A stretch of DNA of 64,000 nucleotides from Lineolata rhizophorae (Eukaryota > Ascomycota > Dothideomycetes > Lineolatales > Lineolataceae). Below, one piece after another: positions 1 through 11,880 of the stretch; position 1 is the first letter of the stretch; each line of letters opens with the position of its first letter. Below the pieces are notes generated by a model that saw only the letters and a program-made list of their open reading frames with translations, did not search any database and had not been told where the DNA came from. Both the position numbers and the translations under genes were made by a program. The stretch is taken from positions 290,063 to 354,062 of the forward strand of contig MU001697.1 in the NCBI GenBank assembly GCA_010093515.1, read 5' to 3'.

Positions 1-1489
1 GAAGCAGTGCTAAGCGCCCAAACTCACGATGGCTACATGTGGTGGGTCACTCGCCGCCCCCTCCTCCTCGCGCCGTCGCATGCTCCGTTCCAGAAGAATC
101 CACAACGCCGGGCGGGCCCACGGAAAGAGAGCCACGACCGTGGCTCAGCGAGCGGTCCCGTCGTCGCCCGGGCCGCCCGTGGCTCCATCCATACCTACAT
201 ACTACGTACGCACGACCCGGGGCGCAGGAGTGTCCAACCATCCATTGCCCGGTGCGCAGCCCTCCGTCCTCTACATACCTATGCCCCGCTTCTCCACCGA
301 GGAAAAGGGAGGAGAATAAGCAAAAAAAAAAAAAAATATCCCGGCCGCATTCCTCGCATCGACTTGTCAGAGACTCGAGGCGCTTCTTCCCCCTCTTCCT
401 CCCTTCCCTGGGGCCCATCCATCCACACGCTCGCCGTAGCCCTATCATTCTCCGCGCGGCATGCGCGCTGGGTCCAGCGGAGAATCTGGTCGAAGCGGCT
501 GGCCGAGGAGGGGGAAGGAGCGGCGAGGGAAGGGGGGGTGGTTAGCAGCCTACGTACGGGCGGGCCCACGAGAGGGAGGAGGAGGATCCTCAATTTTTCA
601 TTTGTTTTTTCCCCTCCCCCCGCTCTTTCTTTTTCTTTTTTTTTTTTTTTTGCTGTGCCTACATGGCGTGAGGATTCTCGGGCTTCCTATAGGGTGCCGG
701 GCCGGTCCGGGCGTGTGGTTGGGTGGTGGGTAGGCGCGCGCACGTCTTGTCGGCTTTGGGGCGGGGGAGCAGCTCGACCGCGCGAATGGGCAAGCGCCAT
801 CTCATCTCATGCTGGAATGGCGGCCGCCGGGGGGGTTCTAGAACGCTGATCTCGCTCCGGCTGGGTTGGGTGGATGGGGAGGGAAATACGAGGGGGCGCC
901 GATTGAGATGGTGGGATCTGGCTGTTAGCGTTTGCTAGACGGACGGGAGCGGGCGATGGGGGGCAGTAGTGGGTTGTAGTGTGTCTTGGATCGCGGGCCG
1001 GAACGGATCGCTGGCTTAGGGTGATGTTGACGCGCTTTGGCTAGGTCTTTGGCTCGTTAGCGCGAGAGGCGGGCTCAACTGGGCACGATGCTAAAGGACC
1101 AAGGTGAGGAGGAAGTCCAGCGTATCCGAAAGAGGCAATCCGTGACAGAGGAAGAGCTGAGGTGGTGTAAAAGGAAAAGGACGGGCGAGGATGGAGGATT
1201 CAGGAGCGGGCGCGAATGAGACAAAAATCCCATTCACCATGCATCAAGACCGTGGTCCGCTGGATTTCTGGCTCTCTTGCAGTCGGGGAAAAAAAAGAGT
1301 CAGCGGAAGCTTTAGGACAACAGAACCCAGGAAAGCAAACTACCCCTCCTCCCTCGCTCCTCCTCGAGCTGCTTCCGTGGCTCACCGTACCGCCAAACCA
1401 CCCTCCCCTCCCCCATACTTTCCCCACTACCCCTCCAAACACTCACCACTCCCCCATCCCTTATCTGCACCTGCGCCTACCAAACCCCT

Positions 1490-1550
1490 CCCATCCCATC
1501 CCATCCCATCCCACCTCATTCCCCCTCCTTCCTCCATCCATCCATCCATC
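1490..1550. repeat. (CCCAT)n and (CCAT)n simple repeats
   Basis: About four and a half copies of CCCAT at 1490-1513 are followed by a run of CCAT units at 1533-1550, inside a C/T-rich tract. This is an ordinary microsatellite-like sequence. Confidence 0.7.
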
Positions 1551-3350
1551 TCCTCCCCTCATCTTCGCACTCCCGCCCGGCCCCCCCTCTGCAGCACCCA
1601 TCACATCTCCCGCTCCCCCCCGGTCCAACCACCTCGCCTCAACAAGGGGCGCGCACGCCAGACCCAGATACGGCCGGCGCCCCGGGGGCCCAAGCGAAGT
1701 GCATCGGCGAGCACCCACTTGTCGTGTATGTATGCATGCATTTCGCCTCGCGTCGCGTCGCTCTCCGCGAGCCTGCCGCACGGTTGCGCGGCACCGTTGG
1801 GGAGGGGTTACTATACTTCCGAAGGGGAGGGGGGGGTGGCCGTCGAGTGCTTGGTTCGCTTGGGGATGTGCGCGGGCTTGCAGAAAAGCCGTTCGAGGCA
1901 GGCGGGAAAGAGGGCGCGCTTATGTATGTACGGGCTTGAGGTTGGGGTGCGGTTGGGAGGCGTGTTGGATCGGGTTGGTGGGGTGGGAAAAGGGAGGAGG
2001 GAGGGGGAGGCGCGGAGTTGGCCCGTCGGGCGCGGGCCGTTGGCGCTGTGTGACTGCTGTGTGTGCGCGTGGCTTGCTTGCTTTTTATCTGAGCTTGGCT
2101 TGGTTGATGGTGGAGGGCAGGGTCGGGCTTGGAGAGTGCGTAGTAAGGGTATGTACGGGCTGTGGGGTGTACAGGAAAAAGAGGGTCACTAATTGCAGGG
2201 CTTGGTTGAGCGGGTGAGTTGGTGTGCCAGTCACTACTAGCGAGTGTTTAGCTGGGCGAGCTGAATACATACTACTAGTAAGTGAGAGCGCGGGTTGTAT
2301 GTACCTAGCAACGGCGAGACTACGTAGCAGGTATAGTTACAGTAGCGCTCTAGTCGGTTGCTGCAGGTGCAGCGTTTGCCAAGGCGCGGGGTGAGATTTG
2401 AGCACCCGTCGAAACCTAGCCAAAAAAGCACATATACGTCCGAGAAGGCTGGCGGCGCGATACGCTAGATAATGATCTGATGGGTGCATGCGGCGCGATG
2501 GACGCTGCGAGGCCGTTGGAGCGGCAACCCCCGCGCCAGCGCGCATTTGCTGGGAGGCACAGCCAAAGGAAGCCCGTCGCAGTTCTTCGCCGCACGAGCG
2601 GCACCGCGGCAGCTTGGACGCTGCATGCGCCACGGCCGAGGACAGAAACAGCCGCCGGCCGAGGGCAGGTCGAAGGATGCGTGACGCGGGCCCGCGTTCG
2701 AGATGGGACCTTGTCTGGAAGGTTGGTGGAGACGGAGTCATGGAGGCGAAGCATGTAGGTGTGTATGTACAGAGCAGCAGTCCTGGTGATAGGAGCTATT
2801 GGCGGTATGTATGTATTTGACGATGGGGAGCGCCGTATTCGACCGCGAACGCCGTAGCTTGCTCGGGGGGCTCGGGGTGCCGGTACATCACGTGCGAACC
2901 TTTGACTGTAATCACGTGAGTGACATGCGCTGCAGGATGGCGCTGGCGGTGGCACGGGCGCTGGGCACCGCCGCACCGGAAGCGAGCAGGGGCAATTGGT
3001 TTGATTTTCTACCAAGAGGTCTTCGACCGTCGCGATGAGAAATCCGCCGCGGTCGAGACGCGTTCGCACGGCCTGTGTCAAGTTGCTCGAACTCTCGCAA
3101 TTTACATCAGCGACCGGGGCGGCTCTTGGTGGGCGGGTGCCCCAAAACGGTTTGGCGCGGTCGGTCGCGTCGTCCGTGACGCGAACGCCTCACGTCGCGT
3201 CGACATCATCACTCCCGCCACTGGCCGGCGCGCCCGCAACCACGTCCCCGGCACTTAGTGATGGCAATCGCATCATTGGCCGGCCGCTTCGAGGCCTCCG
3301 TGCGCGGACCAGTGAAATCCGAGCAATTGGTCAGGGCTAGATGCTTCTGG

Positions 3351-3365
3351 GAAGGCGAAGCTTCC
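3351..3365. promoter_or_regulatory. Possible heat-shock-element-like site upstream of catalase
   Basis: The sequence reads GAAGGCGAAGCTTCC, with GAAnnTTC at its right end and a further GAA to the left, about 235 bp before the catalase start. GAAnnTTC repeats are the core of heat-shock factor sites, and spore or stress catalases are often stress-induced. With only one well-spaced pair, this may be chance. Confidence 0.2.
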
Positions 3366-3597
3366 GGATGCCGGGAGCGGCTCCGCTAACTGTGCGGTCC
3401 GCTACGGTCGCGGCTTCCGCGATGCGTGGCCCGCCGTGGAGCTTGCGCACGTCGCCATTGCGTCAACGTCTCCGCCGTATCCGTTGTTTTAAAGCCGCCG
3501 CCGCACCTGCCGCTCTCTCGCGCTCGAGCCTCGTTTCCCGTTCCCCGAGCCCGACAACAGAGCCCACATCTGCCAATCGCCACTTCAGTAGAGCAAG

Positions 3598-5902
3598 ATG
3601 GCTTCTGAAATGCTGCACAGAGCCGCGGCTCATGCCACCGGCGGCGGCGAGAACCGCAAGCTCAACCAGATGGACACGGTGACCAAAGACGCCGCGGACA
3701 CGAACGCTCGTATTACGACGGACTATGGCGTCAAGCAGACCACCACGGACGACTGGCTCAAGGTGGCCAGCGAGGACAAGACCGGGCCGGCGCTGCTTGA
3801 AGACCCCTTCGGCAGGGAAAAGGTGCGTCAAGCCAGCTGGATGCGCTGCCGGCCGGCACTTGAAGCCGTGCCTCCCATGGCTCGATGCTAACAAAACATC
3901 GTAGATTCACCGGTTCGACCACGAGCGCATTCCCGAGCGCGTCGTCCACGCTCGGGGCGCTGGGGCATTTGGAAGGTTCACGCTCTTCGAAAGCGCCCAA
4001 GAGTACACCAACGCCGGAGTCCTGACCGACACCAAGCGCGAGACGCCCGTCTTCCTTCGATTCTCCACCGTTCTGGGGAGCCGTGGCAGCGCCGACACCG
4101 TCCGCGACGTCCGCGGCTTCGCCATCAAGTTCTACACCGACGAGGGAAACTGGGATCTCGTCGGCAACGACATCCCTGTGTTCTTCATCCAAGATGGCAT
4201 GAAGTTCCCGGACATCATCCATGCCGGCAAGCCGGAACCGCAGCTCGAGGTCCCGCAGGCTCAGAGTGCCCACAACAACTTCTGGGACTTCCAGTACCTA
4301 CATTCCGAGGCCACCCACATGTTCATGTGGGCCATGAGCGACCGCGGAATTCCTCGCAGCTATCGCATGATGCAGGGTTTCGGAGTCAACACCTTCACCC
4401 TGACCAACGCCAAGGGCGAAAGGCATTTCGTCAAGTTCCACTTCGTCCCTGAACTTGGCGTGCACTCCTTCACTTGGGATGAGGCGTTGAAAATCTGCGG
4501 CCAAGACCCAGACTTCCACCGCAAGGACTTGGCCGCTGCAATTGACGCTGGCCAGTATCCCAAGTGGAAGTTCGGCATCCAGGTCATCCCCGAGGCCAAA
4601 CAGGACGACTTCGAGTTCGACATCCTCGATGCCACTAAGATCTGGCCGGAAGAGCTGGTGCCCGTCAAGTACATTGGCGAACTCGAGCTTAACAAGAACC
4701 CGGACGAGTACTTCCCGCAGACGGAGCAGATTGCCTTCTGCACTTCTCACGTCGTGCCTGGCATCGGTTTCTCCGATGACCCTCTCCTTCAAATCCGAAA
4801 CTTCTCTTATTTCGACACTCAGTTGAGCCGCCTGGGCACCAACTGGGAGGAACTTCCGATCAACAAGCCCGTCTGCCCGGTCTTGAATCACCATCGCGAC
4901 GGCGCCATGCGCCACACTATCCACAAGGGCAACGTCAACTACTGGCCTAACCGCTTTGGCGGGGTGCCGCCTGCGAACGCCGAGAAGGAGGGCGGCTATG
5001 TCGACTACGCCGAGAAGCTGGTCGGCATGAAGGCCCGCATGCGGAGCAAGAAGTTCCGCGAGCACTTCAACCAGGCGCAGCTCTTCTACAACTCGCTCTC
5101 CAAGGTCGAACAGAATCACGTTGCTAACGCGCTCGCCTTCGAGCTCGATCACTGCGATGACCCTACAGTCTACGAGCGCCTCTGCGAGCGTCTCACGGAG
5201 ATCGACCTGGGTCTGGCCCAAACCGTGGCCACGATGGTGGGCGCGCCCGTCCCGCAAAAGGCGCTGCGCGAGAACCACGGCAAGAAGGCCAAGGGCCTCT
5301 CGCAGTTCGACTTCATGCCCGAGCAACCCACCATCGCGACGCGCATGGTAGCCATCATCATCGCCGACGGCTTCGACCCCATCGCGTACGCGGGCGTCAA
5401 GGGCGCTCTGACCGGCGCCGGCGCCATGCCCTTCACCATCGGCCCGCGGCGCTCGCCCATCTTCGCGGCCGGCGAGGACCCCAAGACGGGCAAGGGCGTC
5501 AAGCCCGACCACCACCTCGAGGGCGCCCGCAGCACCCTGTTCGACGCCATCTTCGTGCCCGGCGGCGCCGACGCGGTGGCGACGCTACGCAAGAGCGGGC
5601 GCGCCGTGCATTGGGTGCGCGAGGCGTTCGGGCACCTCAAGGCCATCGGGGCGACGGGCGAGGCGGTGGCGTTTGTGCACGACGCGTGCGCGGTGCCGGG
5701 CATGAGCTTCTCGTCCAAGGGTGACGTGGTGGAGAGCTACGGCGTGGTGACGGCGCAGAAGGTAGAGCCGGAGAGCTTCAAGGAGGCGGTCAAGATGGTC
5801 AAGGGGGCCACGGGCTTCCTAGAGCAGTTCTTCTTGGCGATCGCGCAGCACAAGTGCTTTGAGAGGGAGTTGGATGGGCTGGCGAGCCAGGTTGCTTTTT
5901 AA
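3598..5902 (+). CDS. Large-subunit (clade 2) monofunctional catalase
   Basis: Haem catalase that converts hydrogen peroxide to water and oxygen. Two exons, 3598-3822 and 3905-5902, flank an 82-nt GT-AG intron in phase 0; the product is 740 residues, the size expected of large-subunit fungal catalases. The catalase core covers roughly residues 35-545. It has the distal His90 in RVVHARG, the distal Asn163 in VGND followed by IPVFF, and the proximal haem Tyr377 in NFSYFDTQLSRLG. Residues from about 555 to the end form the DJ-1/PfpI-like C-terminal domain of clade 2 enzymes. The ATG at 3598 follows AAG at -3 to -1, and the coding frame begins there. No signal peptide is seen, which suggests a cytosolic or spore enzyme like Neurospora CAT-1 or Aspergillus CatA rather than the secreted CAT-3/CatB type (inference). 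Confidence 0.96.
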
Positions 5903-8900
5903 GGGGTTCGTGTGTGCGTGTGGATGGGCTGGAAATTGTATGGTGGTGGTGGTGGGGGCGTTTTGGGTTGTCGTCGGGTTTGGGGGAAAAATTAATGTTG
6001 ATAAGGCCGAGCGGGATATGGGTTAATGACTACAATGACAAAATAATGATGGCATTTCATGTATGTAGGAATTCAAATTGGAGCTTTTCTTTTGCGGTTG
6101 TTGAGTGTGGGCTGTCGGGGTGGTGAAATTCTCAATACTCGTCCTCTTTTGGAGTACAAACCAATTGTCACTAACTGTTCGGTTTGGCGCTTTCAGTGGT
6201 TTACTGGGACACAGTTGTCAAGTAACGTGGTTTCAAAAACCCCTTCACCAACTTTATTTGCAATGGGTCGATATAGAGCTACATAGACAACATCGGTTGC
6301 GCTAAGCGGCCGCGGTAGTTCATGACCGTGCGCGGGTGGGTGGAAACCTTTTTGTTGAATTAGAAATCTCAAGGGGAAATTTGAGCATGCAAGATTGCAT
6401 AGAAATTAGATTGTCAGAATTATGAAGACTTTCTGTAGACTACTAGTCTTGAGCATATCTCAATATCTCAATTGGAAGTTGAGAAGCGTGCGACGCGGGG
6501 GCGTAGGGTGGTAAATATCATAGACTAATTGTAGCGTACGAGAACCTGGGTACGTATTAGCAGGCCTGAAAGAACCCCGGGTGAGTGATTGTGTGAATTG
6601 AGGATAGAGTCGCGATAGAATTGCTAAGAAAGGATGTATTGGCGTGCTTTATGGGTCCGTTTAGCGACCTGCATGTGACTGGATGCTATTTGATACATAT
6701 ATTCAGTAACAGTAACGAGCAATTCACTATTCAATTATTCTTGGTTCTTGCAGTCCGCGGGAGCTACGCTGAAAGTTCTTGAACAGATTCTGGGGGTGAG
6801 CCAAGGTCTAGAACATTGGCAGATGCGTCAACCAATGTACGGCAAGAAATGGCGAGCCACGACGCAGCCTGCAAAGGTAAGCGAGAGAATCAAGCATCTA
6901 ATCACGAGAACAATATCGTGCGGGCGGACTTTGACCGGAAGTACGCGCTCACGATAGAAAACGGGGTGTGCGTTGTGGCTGCCTGATAAGGAACGAACGG
7001 CTGAAAAAGTCAATATAGTAGACATGTGAATGCGTCGTCTCGCCTACGGAGTCCGTTTATAGGCTTAGACGGAAGATGGTGGTCAGCCCGCACGAGCCGG
7101 CTGGCAGTGCACACGTCCGTCGAGGATACTGGCCGTGTAGCGCTGGACGCTGTGAAGTCCCCAACAATATCAAGACACGGAAGGGCAATTTTCCAAAGAG
7201 AAATAAAATATTGAGGAAACAGCACAAACGGTGGGGTTGCTTGGCGGAATGCACACCCCGGCTACATTTTCAGGAAATTCCTAGGGCCAAAAAAATCCGC
7301 CTTGGATACTTTAAATATCTTGTCGTTTCTTGTCGTTTCAGTGGCAAGAAATCGCTCTGGGCAGTGGCTTGCGCTAGTCGAGTTTCTTTCACTGCTCCAT
7401 GTCTGCTACAGGCGAGCGAGTGAGTGAAACTCGCCCGTCTCCGCCGCCCCACCAGCCGCGACGCATGATGGCGACAAGGCTAGGTACATACTACGCTGCG
7501 ATCCCATCCCTGGCACCTCTTCGCGACATGATTTGTCTGCGTGCCTACAAGGCACACCAATAGCATTTGCCGTGTGCTTTCTTCCATGTTCACTTGTCTA
7601 GCGCTGGATACGCGGCTTACGTCGACCAAGCCGTGGACCCCCGACGGGGCCACAGCTCAGACTCCTGGCAAGGCACACGACATGGCAAGATGCAGCATAT
7701 CCGATGGCCCCTTTCCGATTGCATTCCTCCCACATTCCTACTGGCCGATTTCCCCTTCAAGAGCGTTGGCCGAAGCTCTTTTCCCCGTTTGCCCGCGTCC
7801 CGACCCACGCTCCGTCAAAAGCAACCTAACGGCCCGCGCCAAGACGCCCCCAGCCACTCTCGGCATCGTCACCGCGCGGCCCCAGGCCGCTTCCTTCCCT
7901 ACCGCCGCCTAACGGGGTCGACGGGCGCTATGTACTAGCTGGAAACTAGGACGGCCAAGGGCCTTCGGGCTTGCCTGCCGCCTGCGGGCTGAGGACCGCC
8001 GCGTGGTGACGCAGCCAGCGTCTGGGAGGTCCAGGCCCAAGCCAGGCAGGGCGGGGGCGTGAGCGGGCGACTGTCACTCGCCCTTGGCGGAGAGAGCTGA
8101 GCGTGCGGCGGAGATCGTGAGCGAACTATCTCGAGGCATGGTAGATTCGGCTGGCGAGCACTATGTCTGGGCCGAGCTGCGTGCTCAAATGCTGCACGTA
8201 CATGCGCGGGACGGACCCCGCGCGGCCATCACACTAAGTCTGCCTATGCCTCGCCCGTCGTCTCCAGATGGTAGGTAAGACGGAGAGTCGCTCGGATGCG
8301 CTCGCGGATTCCCATTTGCGCGGGGATGGGAAAGAGGTTTGCAGCCTCCGTAAGCCACCGCTTCCAAACGCGTCTCACCGATCAGTCAGTCCTTCATCTA
8401 TAACTTTTCTTCGACTACGGTACTTTCCGTCCCGTGCAGTTTTAGACCTCTGGGAAGCCATCTTCGCGCGTCCAGGCTGCCGTGATTGGAAGGCAAGAAA
8501 GCCGGACAAAGGAAGCCTCAGGCGGAATGTTCACCGCCGGAGTCATGACGGGAAGGAAGTGTTGGGACGGGGGACATGGCGCTTCGAAAACCTGACGAGT
8601 CCGCCAGTCGCACGTCGAGTCGGGCCCAGTAGCTGTGACAGCATAGCCCTGTGGATCGCCGGCCTGCACCAATAATTGCCTCGCTGGGCAGGGAACAAGC
8701 GAGCTGACCGGGCAGGAACAACGACGCCAATCCATGAGAGCTCCGAGGGAACTTAGGCAGTTGCGTGTCGCACGATAAATATAAACCCACCGTTGCTCGG
8801 CCTTCGTAGAAGGAATACAACCTAGATGCGCAGTTGAGCTACATCTTTATGCCTGTACCCTTTCGATTCTTTGCGTCCCAAACTCTGCCCTTCACCACTC

Positions 8901-9004
8901 AATCCTATCTCCGTCCCATCTATAAAGCATCAACATCGGTCGTCCTAAGCATCCCTAAACGTTTTTCCGCCTCGCCTAACTATAACCGGAAGCCTACGTC
9001 CGCC
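5903..9004. other. Intergenic region between catalase and M4 protease
   Basis: 3.1 kb with no supported gene. The first kilobase is AT-richer and holds the catalase 3' region. Short overlapping frames at 7541-7938 and 8084-8675 show no domain and conflict with each other. An AT-rich ATAAATATAAA element at about 8775-8785, and a second CTATAAA at about 8920, could serve as core promoter for the following gene. Nothing else is recognised. Confidence 0.5.
8775..8785 (+). promoter_or_regulatory. Possible TATA-like element for the M4 protease gene
   Basis: ATAAATATAAA lies about 230 bp before the preferred start codon (9005) and about 65 bp before an alternative in-frame ATG (8849). A second TATA-like string, CTATAAA near 8920, lies only 85 bp before 9005 and would favour the shorter protein. 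This is sequence resemblance only. Confidence 0.3.
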
Positions 9005-10264
9005 ATGGCCGAAGTCAACAAGCTCCCCCAGGAGCAGAGCACCTCCTCGGAGCGGCAGCCTCGCCCCATCTGCGGCTTTATCCCTCCGCACGTGCTCAAG
9101 CACATTGCCGAGTCCACTGCCGACATCATCGACGACGAGACGCGCAATGTCGCTCGCGCGACCCTTGACCTCAAGGCCAAAGTGCACGCGGCTATCGCGG
9201 CCAGCCCGCAGCGAACCATAGTCAGTAGCCATGCCCGGATCGCTCAGCTGGAGCGCAGCGGCTTCATCCCCCCTCAAGTGATTGACAACGTTGCTCACGC
9301 CAAGAAGGCCGGCATCGTTGCTGGACAGGAGCAGGAGCCGCTCGCGGGAGCTGCATTGCCCGGTCAGGGGCAAGATGGCAAGCGCGTCATCTACGACTGC
9401 AAGCAGACATCGAACCTTCCGGGGACTCTCGCTCGTGCCGAAGGCCAGAGCCGCACCCAGGACCGTCCCATTAACAATGTGTACGATGGATTCGGCATCA
9501 CGCGCAACTTCTACAAGACTATCTTCGGACGTAACTCTCTCGATGATAAGGGGATGCAGCTCGTGGCATCGACGCACTTCCGGGACAACGGCCGACCCTT
9601 CAACAACGCCTTCTGGTCCAGCGAGATCCAGCAGATGGTCTTCGGTGACGGCGACGGCGTCGTCTTCGACTACCTGACCGACAGCCTCGACGTGATCGCG
9701 CACGAGCTGACGCACGGCGTCGTCGAGTACACGTGCAACCTAGCGTACCAGGACGAGAGCGGCGCGCTCAACGAGTCGTGCGCCGACGTCTTCGCCTGCA
9801 TGGTGGAGCAGTGGCACCAGGGCGTCAAGGTGGACGACGCCGACTGGATTCTGGGCCAGACGCTGTTCCCGGTGGCGTTCCGAGGCCGGGCGCTGCGCTC
9901 GCTCGAGGACCCGGGCTCCGCCTACAAGAACGACCCCGTGCTCCAGTCGGACGACCAGCCCAAGTACTACGCCAACCGGTACACGGGCACGGGCGACAAC
10001 GGCGGCGTCCACATCAACTCGGGCATCCCCAACCACGCCTTCTACCTGGCCTCCACCGCCGTCGGCGGCTACTCGTGGGAGAAGGTCGGCAAGGTCTGGT
10101 ACGAGACGCTGACGTCGCCCAAGATCCCGAAGACGTGCGACTTCAAGACGTGGGCGGGCGTGACGGTCGAGAAGGCGGGCGAGTTGTTTGCCGACGAGCC
10201 GGCCGTCAAGACGGCCATCCAGAAGGCTTGGGTCACGGTCGGCGTGTTGGACTCGAGCAGTTAG
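9005..10264 (+). CDS. Thermolysin-like neutral metalloprotease (peptidase family M4)
   Basis: Zinc endopeptidase of 419 residues with no intron. The catalytic parts are clear: HELTH (His233, Glu234, His237), the third zinc ligand Glu257 in GALNES, and the His336 region DNGGVHINSG, which matches thermolysin His231. The N-terminus (residues 22-37, ICGFIPPHVL) resembles the short pro-segment of bacterial small M4 proteases of the PrtS/PrtA type; a second copy-like string, GFIPPQV, occurs at 86-92. The ATG at 9005 has a strong context (GCCATGG). The frame also contains an ATG at 8849, which would add 52 basic, Ser/Phe-rich residues that could be a mitochondrial presequence or merely 5' UTR. No classical signal peptide is seen from either start. 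M4 enzymes are mainly bacterial, so transfer from bacteria is plausible (inference). Confidence 0.93.
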   Translation: MAEVNKLPQEQSTSSERQPRPICGFIPPHVLKHIAESTADIIDDETRNVARATLDLKAKVHAAIAASPQRTIVSSHARIAQLERSGFIPPQVIDNVAHAKKAGIVAGQEQEPLAGAALPGQGQDGKRVIYDCKQTSNLPGTLARAEGQSRTQDRPINNVYDGFGITRNFYKTIFGRNSLDDKGMQLVASTHFRDNGRPFNNAFWSSEIQQMVFGDGDGVVFDYLTDSLDVIAHELTHGVVEYTCNLAYQDESGALNESCADVFACMVEQWHQGVKVDDADWILGQTLFPVAFRGRALRSLEDPGSAYKNDPVLQSDDQPKYYANRYTGTGDNGGVHINSGIPNHAFYLASTAVGGYSWEKVGKVWYETLTSPKIPKTCDFKTWAGVTVEKAGELFADEPAVKTAIQKAWVTVGVLDSSS

Positions 10265-11880
10265 TTTGAGTCCGATGCGTGCCTGAGTGGCTGACAGGTC
10301 AGACTGACGGTCACAGACGAAAAGCAGAATGATGAACCCGAGGAAACCAAGGCCACCGAGCAGAACGCTGACGAAAGCAACGTGGACGAGAAACCGCAGA
10401 GCTGTCGACAACGGCTACGTGCGGCTCTGTCTCGCAGATTAAGGTGAAGCCAAGAAGTGGTTTGTCCTGGTCTAGTATCGGCTTCGGGTTTCCGGCTTCT
10501 TTTAATTTCGCTCGGGTGTTCGGTCAAGTTTCGATCCTTGAAACTAGTGTGCTTTTCGTATGGTGATTGGATATTCCTAAACTCTTAGAGAATGCAAGGG
10601 ACTTCAAAACTACGGACCTAGCCGCCCAAAAGCGAGACTAGTTGGTACACAGTGACGTGATTCGTCGACGAGGCCTGTATTGCGCCCAATGATCCCGGAT
10701 CACGTGGGATCCTCTGTCAACTGATTCTGCCCTTCTCCAAGCAGAGTTTGACCCATCCAGTCTGAGAAGCCCGATCAAGCATTTCCGACCTAAACCTCAC
10801 AATAGTCCCACGAACCAAGCAATCTTTGCTCACATCTCAGCTATATAAAGCCACCCTAAGCATTCCCCCTTCGCGCCCAAGTCTGCAAGAATGGAAAGTA
10901 ATAGAAGTGTCAACTATTTAGGAGCATTAGCCTTAATAACGTAGTCTAACCTTTAGCAAGTGTGCAACATGGGAGCAATACATTCAGAATCCTGATACTT
11001 ACGCGTTTCATGTGCCTCGTCCGTACCCATTATTTTCGGCGTTGTGGCTGTGCTGATTAGGATGTTTGGAAGAGACAAACTGCTAGAGGAACTCTAGACT
11101 GGCCGGGAAGCTTCCCCAACTGGAGACTTTTCGCAGCATAGACCATGTCTGAACGCTCCAACCGCCAAATTACTGCGATAACGAAAACCAGTCTGTTGTG
11201 CAAAATAAGCAACTGATTGCTCCAGTATAGATTACAGAGGCGGGGCACGCCTAAGGTACTAAGATGAACCTAATCATGCTGCCTTAAGGCCGTAGGGAAA
11301 GCAGAATGGAAGGAGATAATTTAGAACAAAGCATAGATACTTTTACTCAATTCACCTTAGTGAAGTCGAGACTAACTGTCTTCTGGAACAATTTTGTGAA
11401 CACTAATCTGTGCTCCTATGTAGTAAACTTAGCAGCTTAGCGCCGCCCCTTACACTTCCTGTGTACTAACAGGTCTAGTCGCAGCCTGTTCTATCACTTA
11501 CCGCCTATAAATTAAACTTAGTCTAGTTTTCTGTACGATTCGTATCGAAAACTTCGTGTTCTTAGGTCTACATCCGATTAACCGTAAAAGCCTAGATAAG
11601 TCGTATCTAGTTAGTATGTATTCCTACCATTCGTATATAAACCCTATGAAAGTCGTATACATAACGCAGCGATAGCAAAGCTGTAGGCTCGGCCTCGCCC
11701 TAATCATACTATTATCTTAGCTAAAATCGTGAACGCTAGATCTAAGTGCCGCTAGAACCATCCCGAGGAGCTAAGTGCAAGGCTACTCGCCTATCTACTT
11801 AGTTCTCCAATCCTAAACGCCTAACCCCTGGCTACATGTGTGGGGTGATCCCACCAATCAGCGGTAATCCCGTTCTTACG
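10265..11880. other. Intergenic region, AT-rich and TpA-rich in its second half
   Basis: 1.6 kb between the M4 protease and the kinase. From about 11200 the sequence is rich in TpA steps (CTAG, CTTAG, GTATA) and carries no reading frame of note. It looks like decayed, possibly RIP-affected repeat DNA, but no parent element is recognisable. No tRNA could be supported. Confidence 0.45.

Larger units (their letters stand above)
1..3597. other. Gene-free GC-rich upstream region with low-complexity tracts
   Basis: About 3.6 kb before the catalase gene. Several long reading frames cross it (for example 7-849 and 1191-2217), but they overlap each other, are Arg/Pro/Ser-rich, show no recognisable domain and look like products of GC-rich composition. 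Visible structure: an A15 run at 322-336, a T16 run at 636-651, pyrimidine-rich C/T tracts at 1340-1640, and many GTATGTAC/TACGTAC-type motifs between 191 and 2815. The last few hundred bases presumably contain the catalase promoter and 5' UTR. Confidence 0.55.

Noticed and set aside
7-2217. Long overlapping frames (up to 333 codons) at the left end
   Set aside because: They overlap in several phases and both strands, are Arg/Pro/Ser-rich, and show no domain or conserved-looking segment; they are explained by high GC and few stops.
4298-5515. 405-codon frame antisense to catalase
   Set aside because: It mirrors the third-position GC bias of a certain catalase gene on the opposite strand and encodes Val/Leu/Asp/Arg-rich sequence without motifs.
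9740-10411. Minus-strand frame of 223 codons over the M4 gene end
   Set aside because: Shadow of the GC-rich M4 coding sequence; no domain and composition typical of antisense frames.
10520-10560. CAAGTTTCGATCCTTG as a possible tRNA B box
   Set aside because: No matching A box or cloverleaf stems could be built around it.
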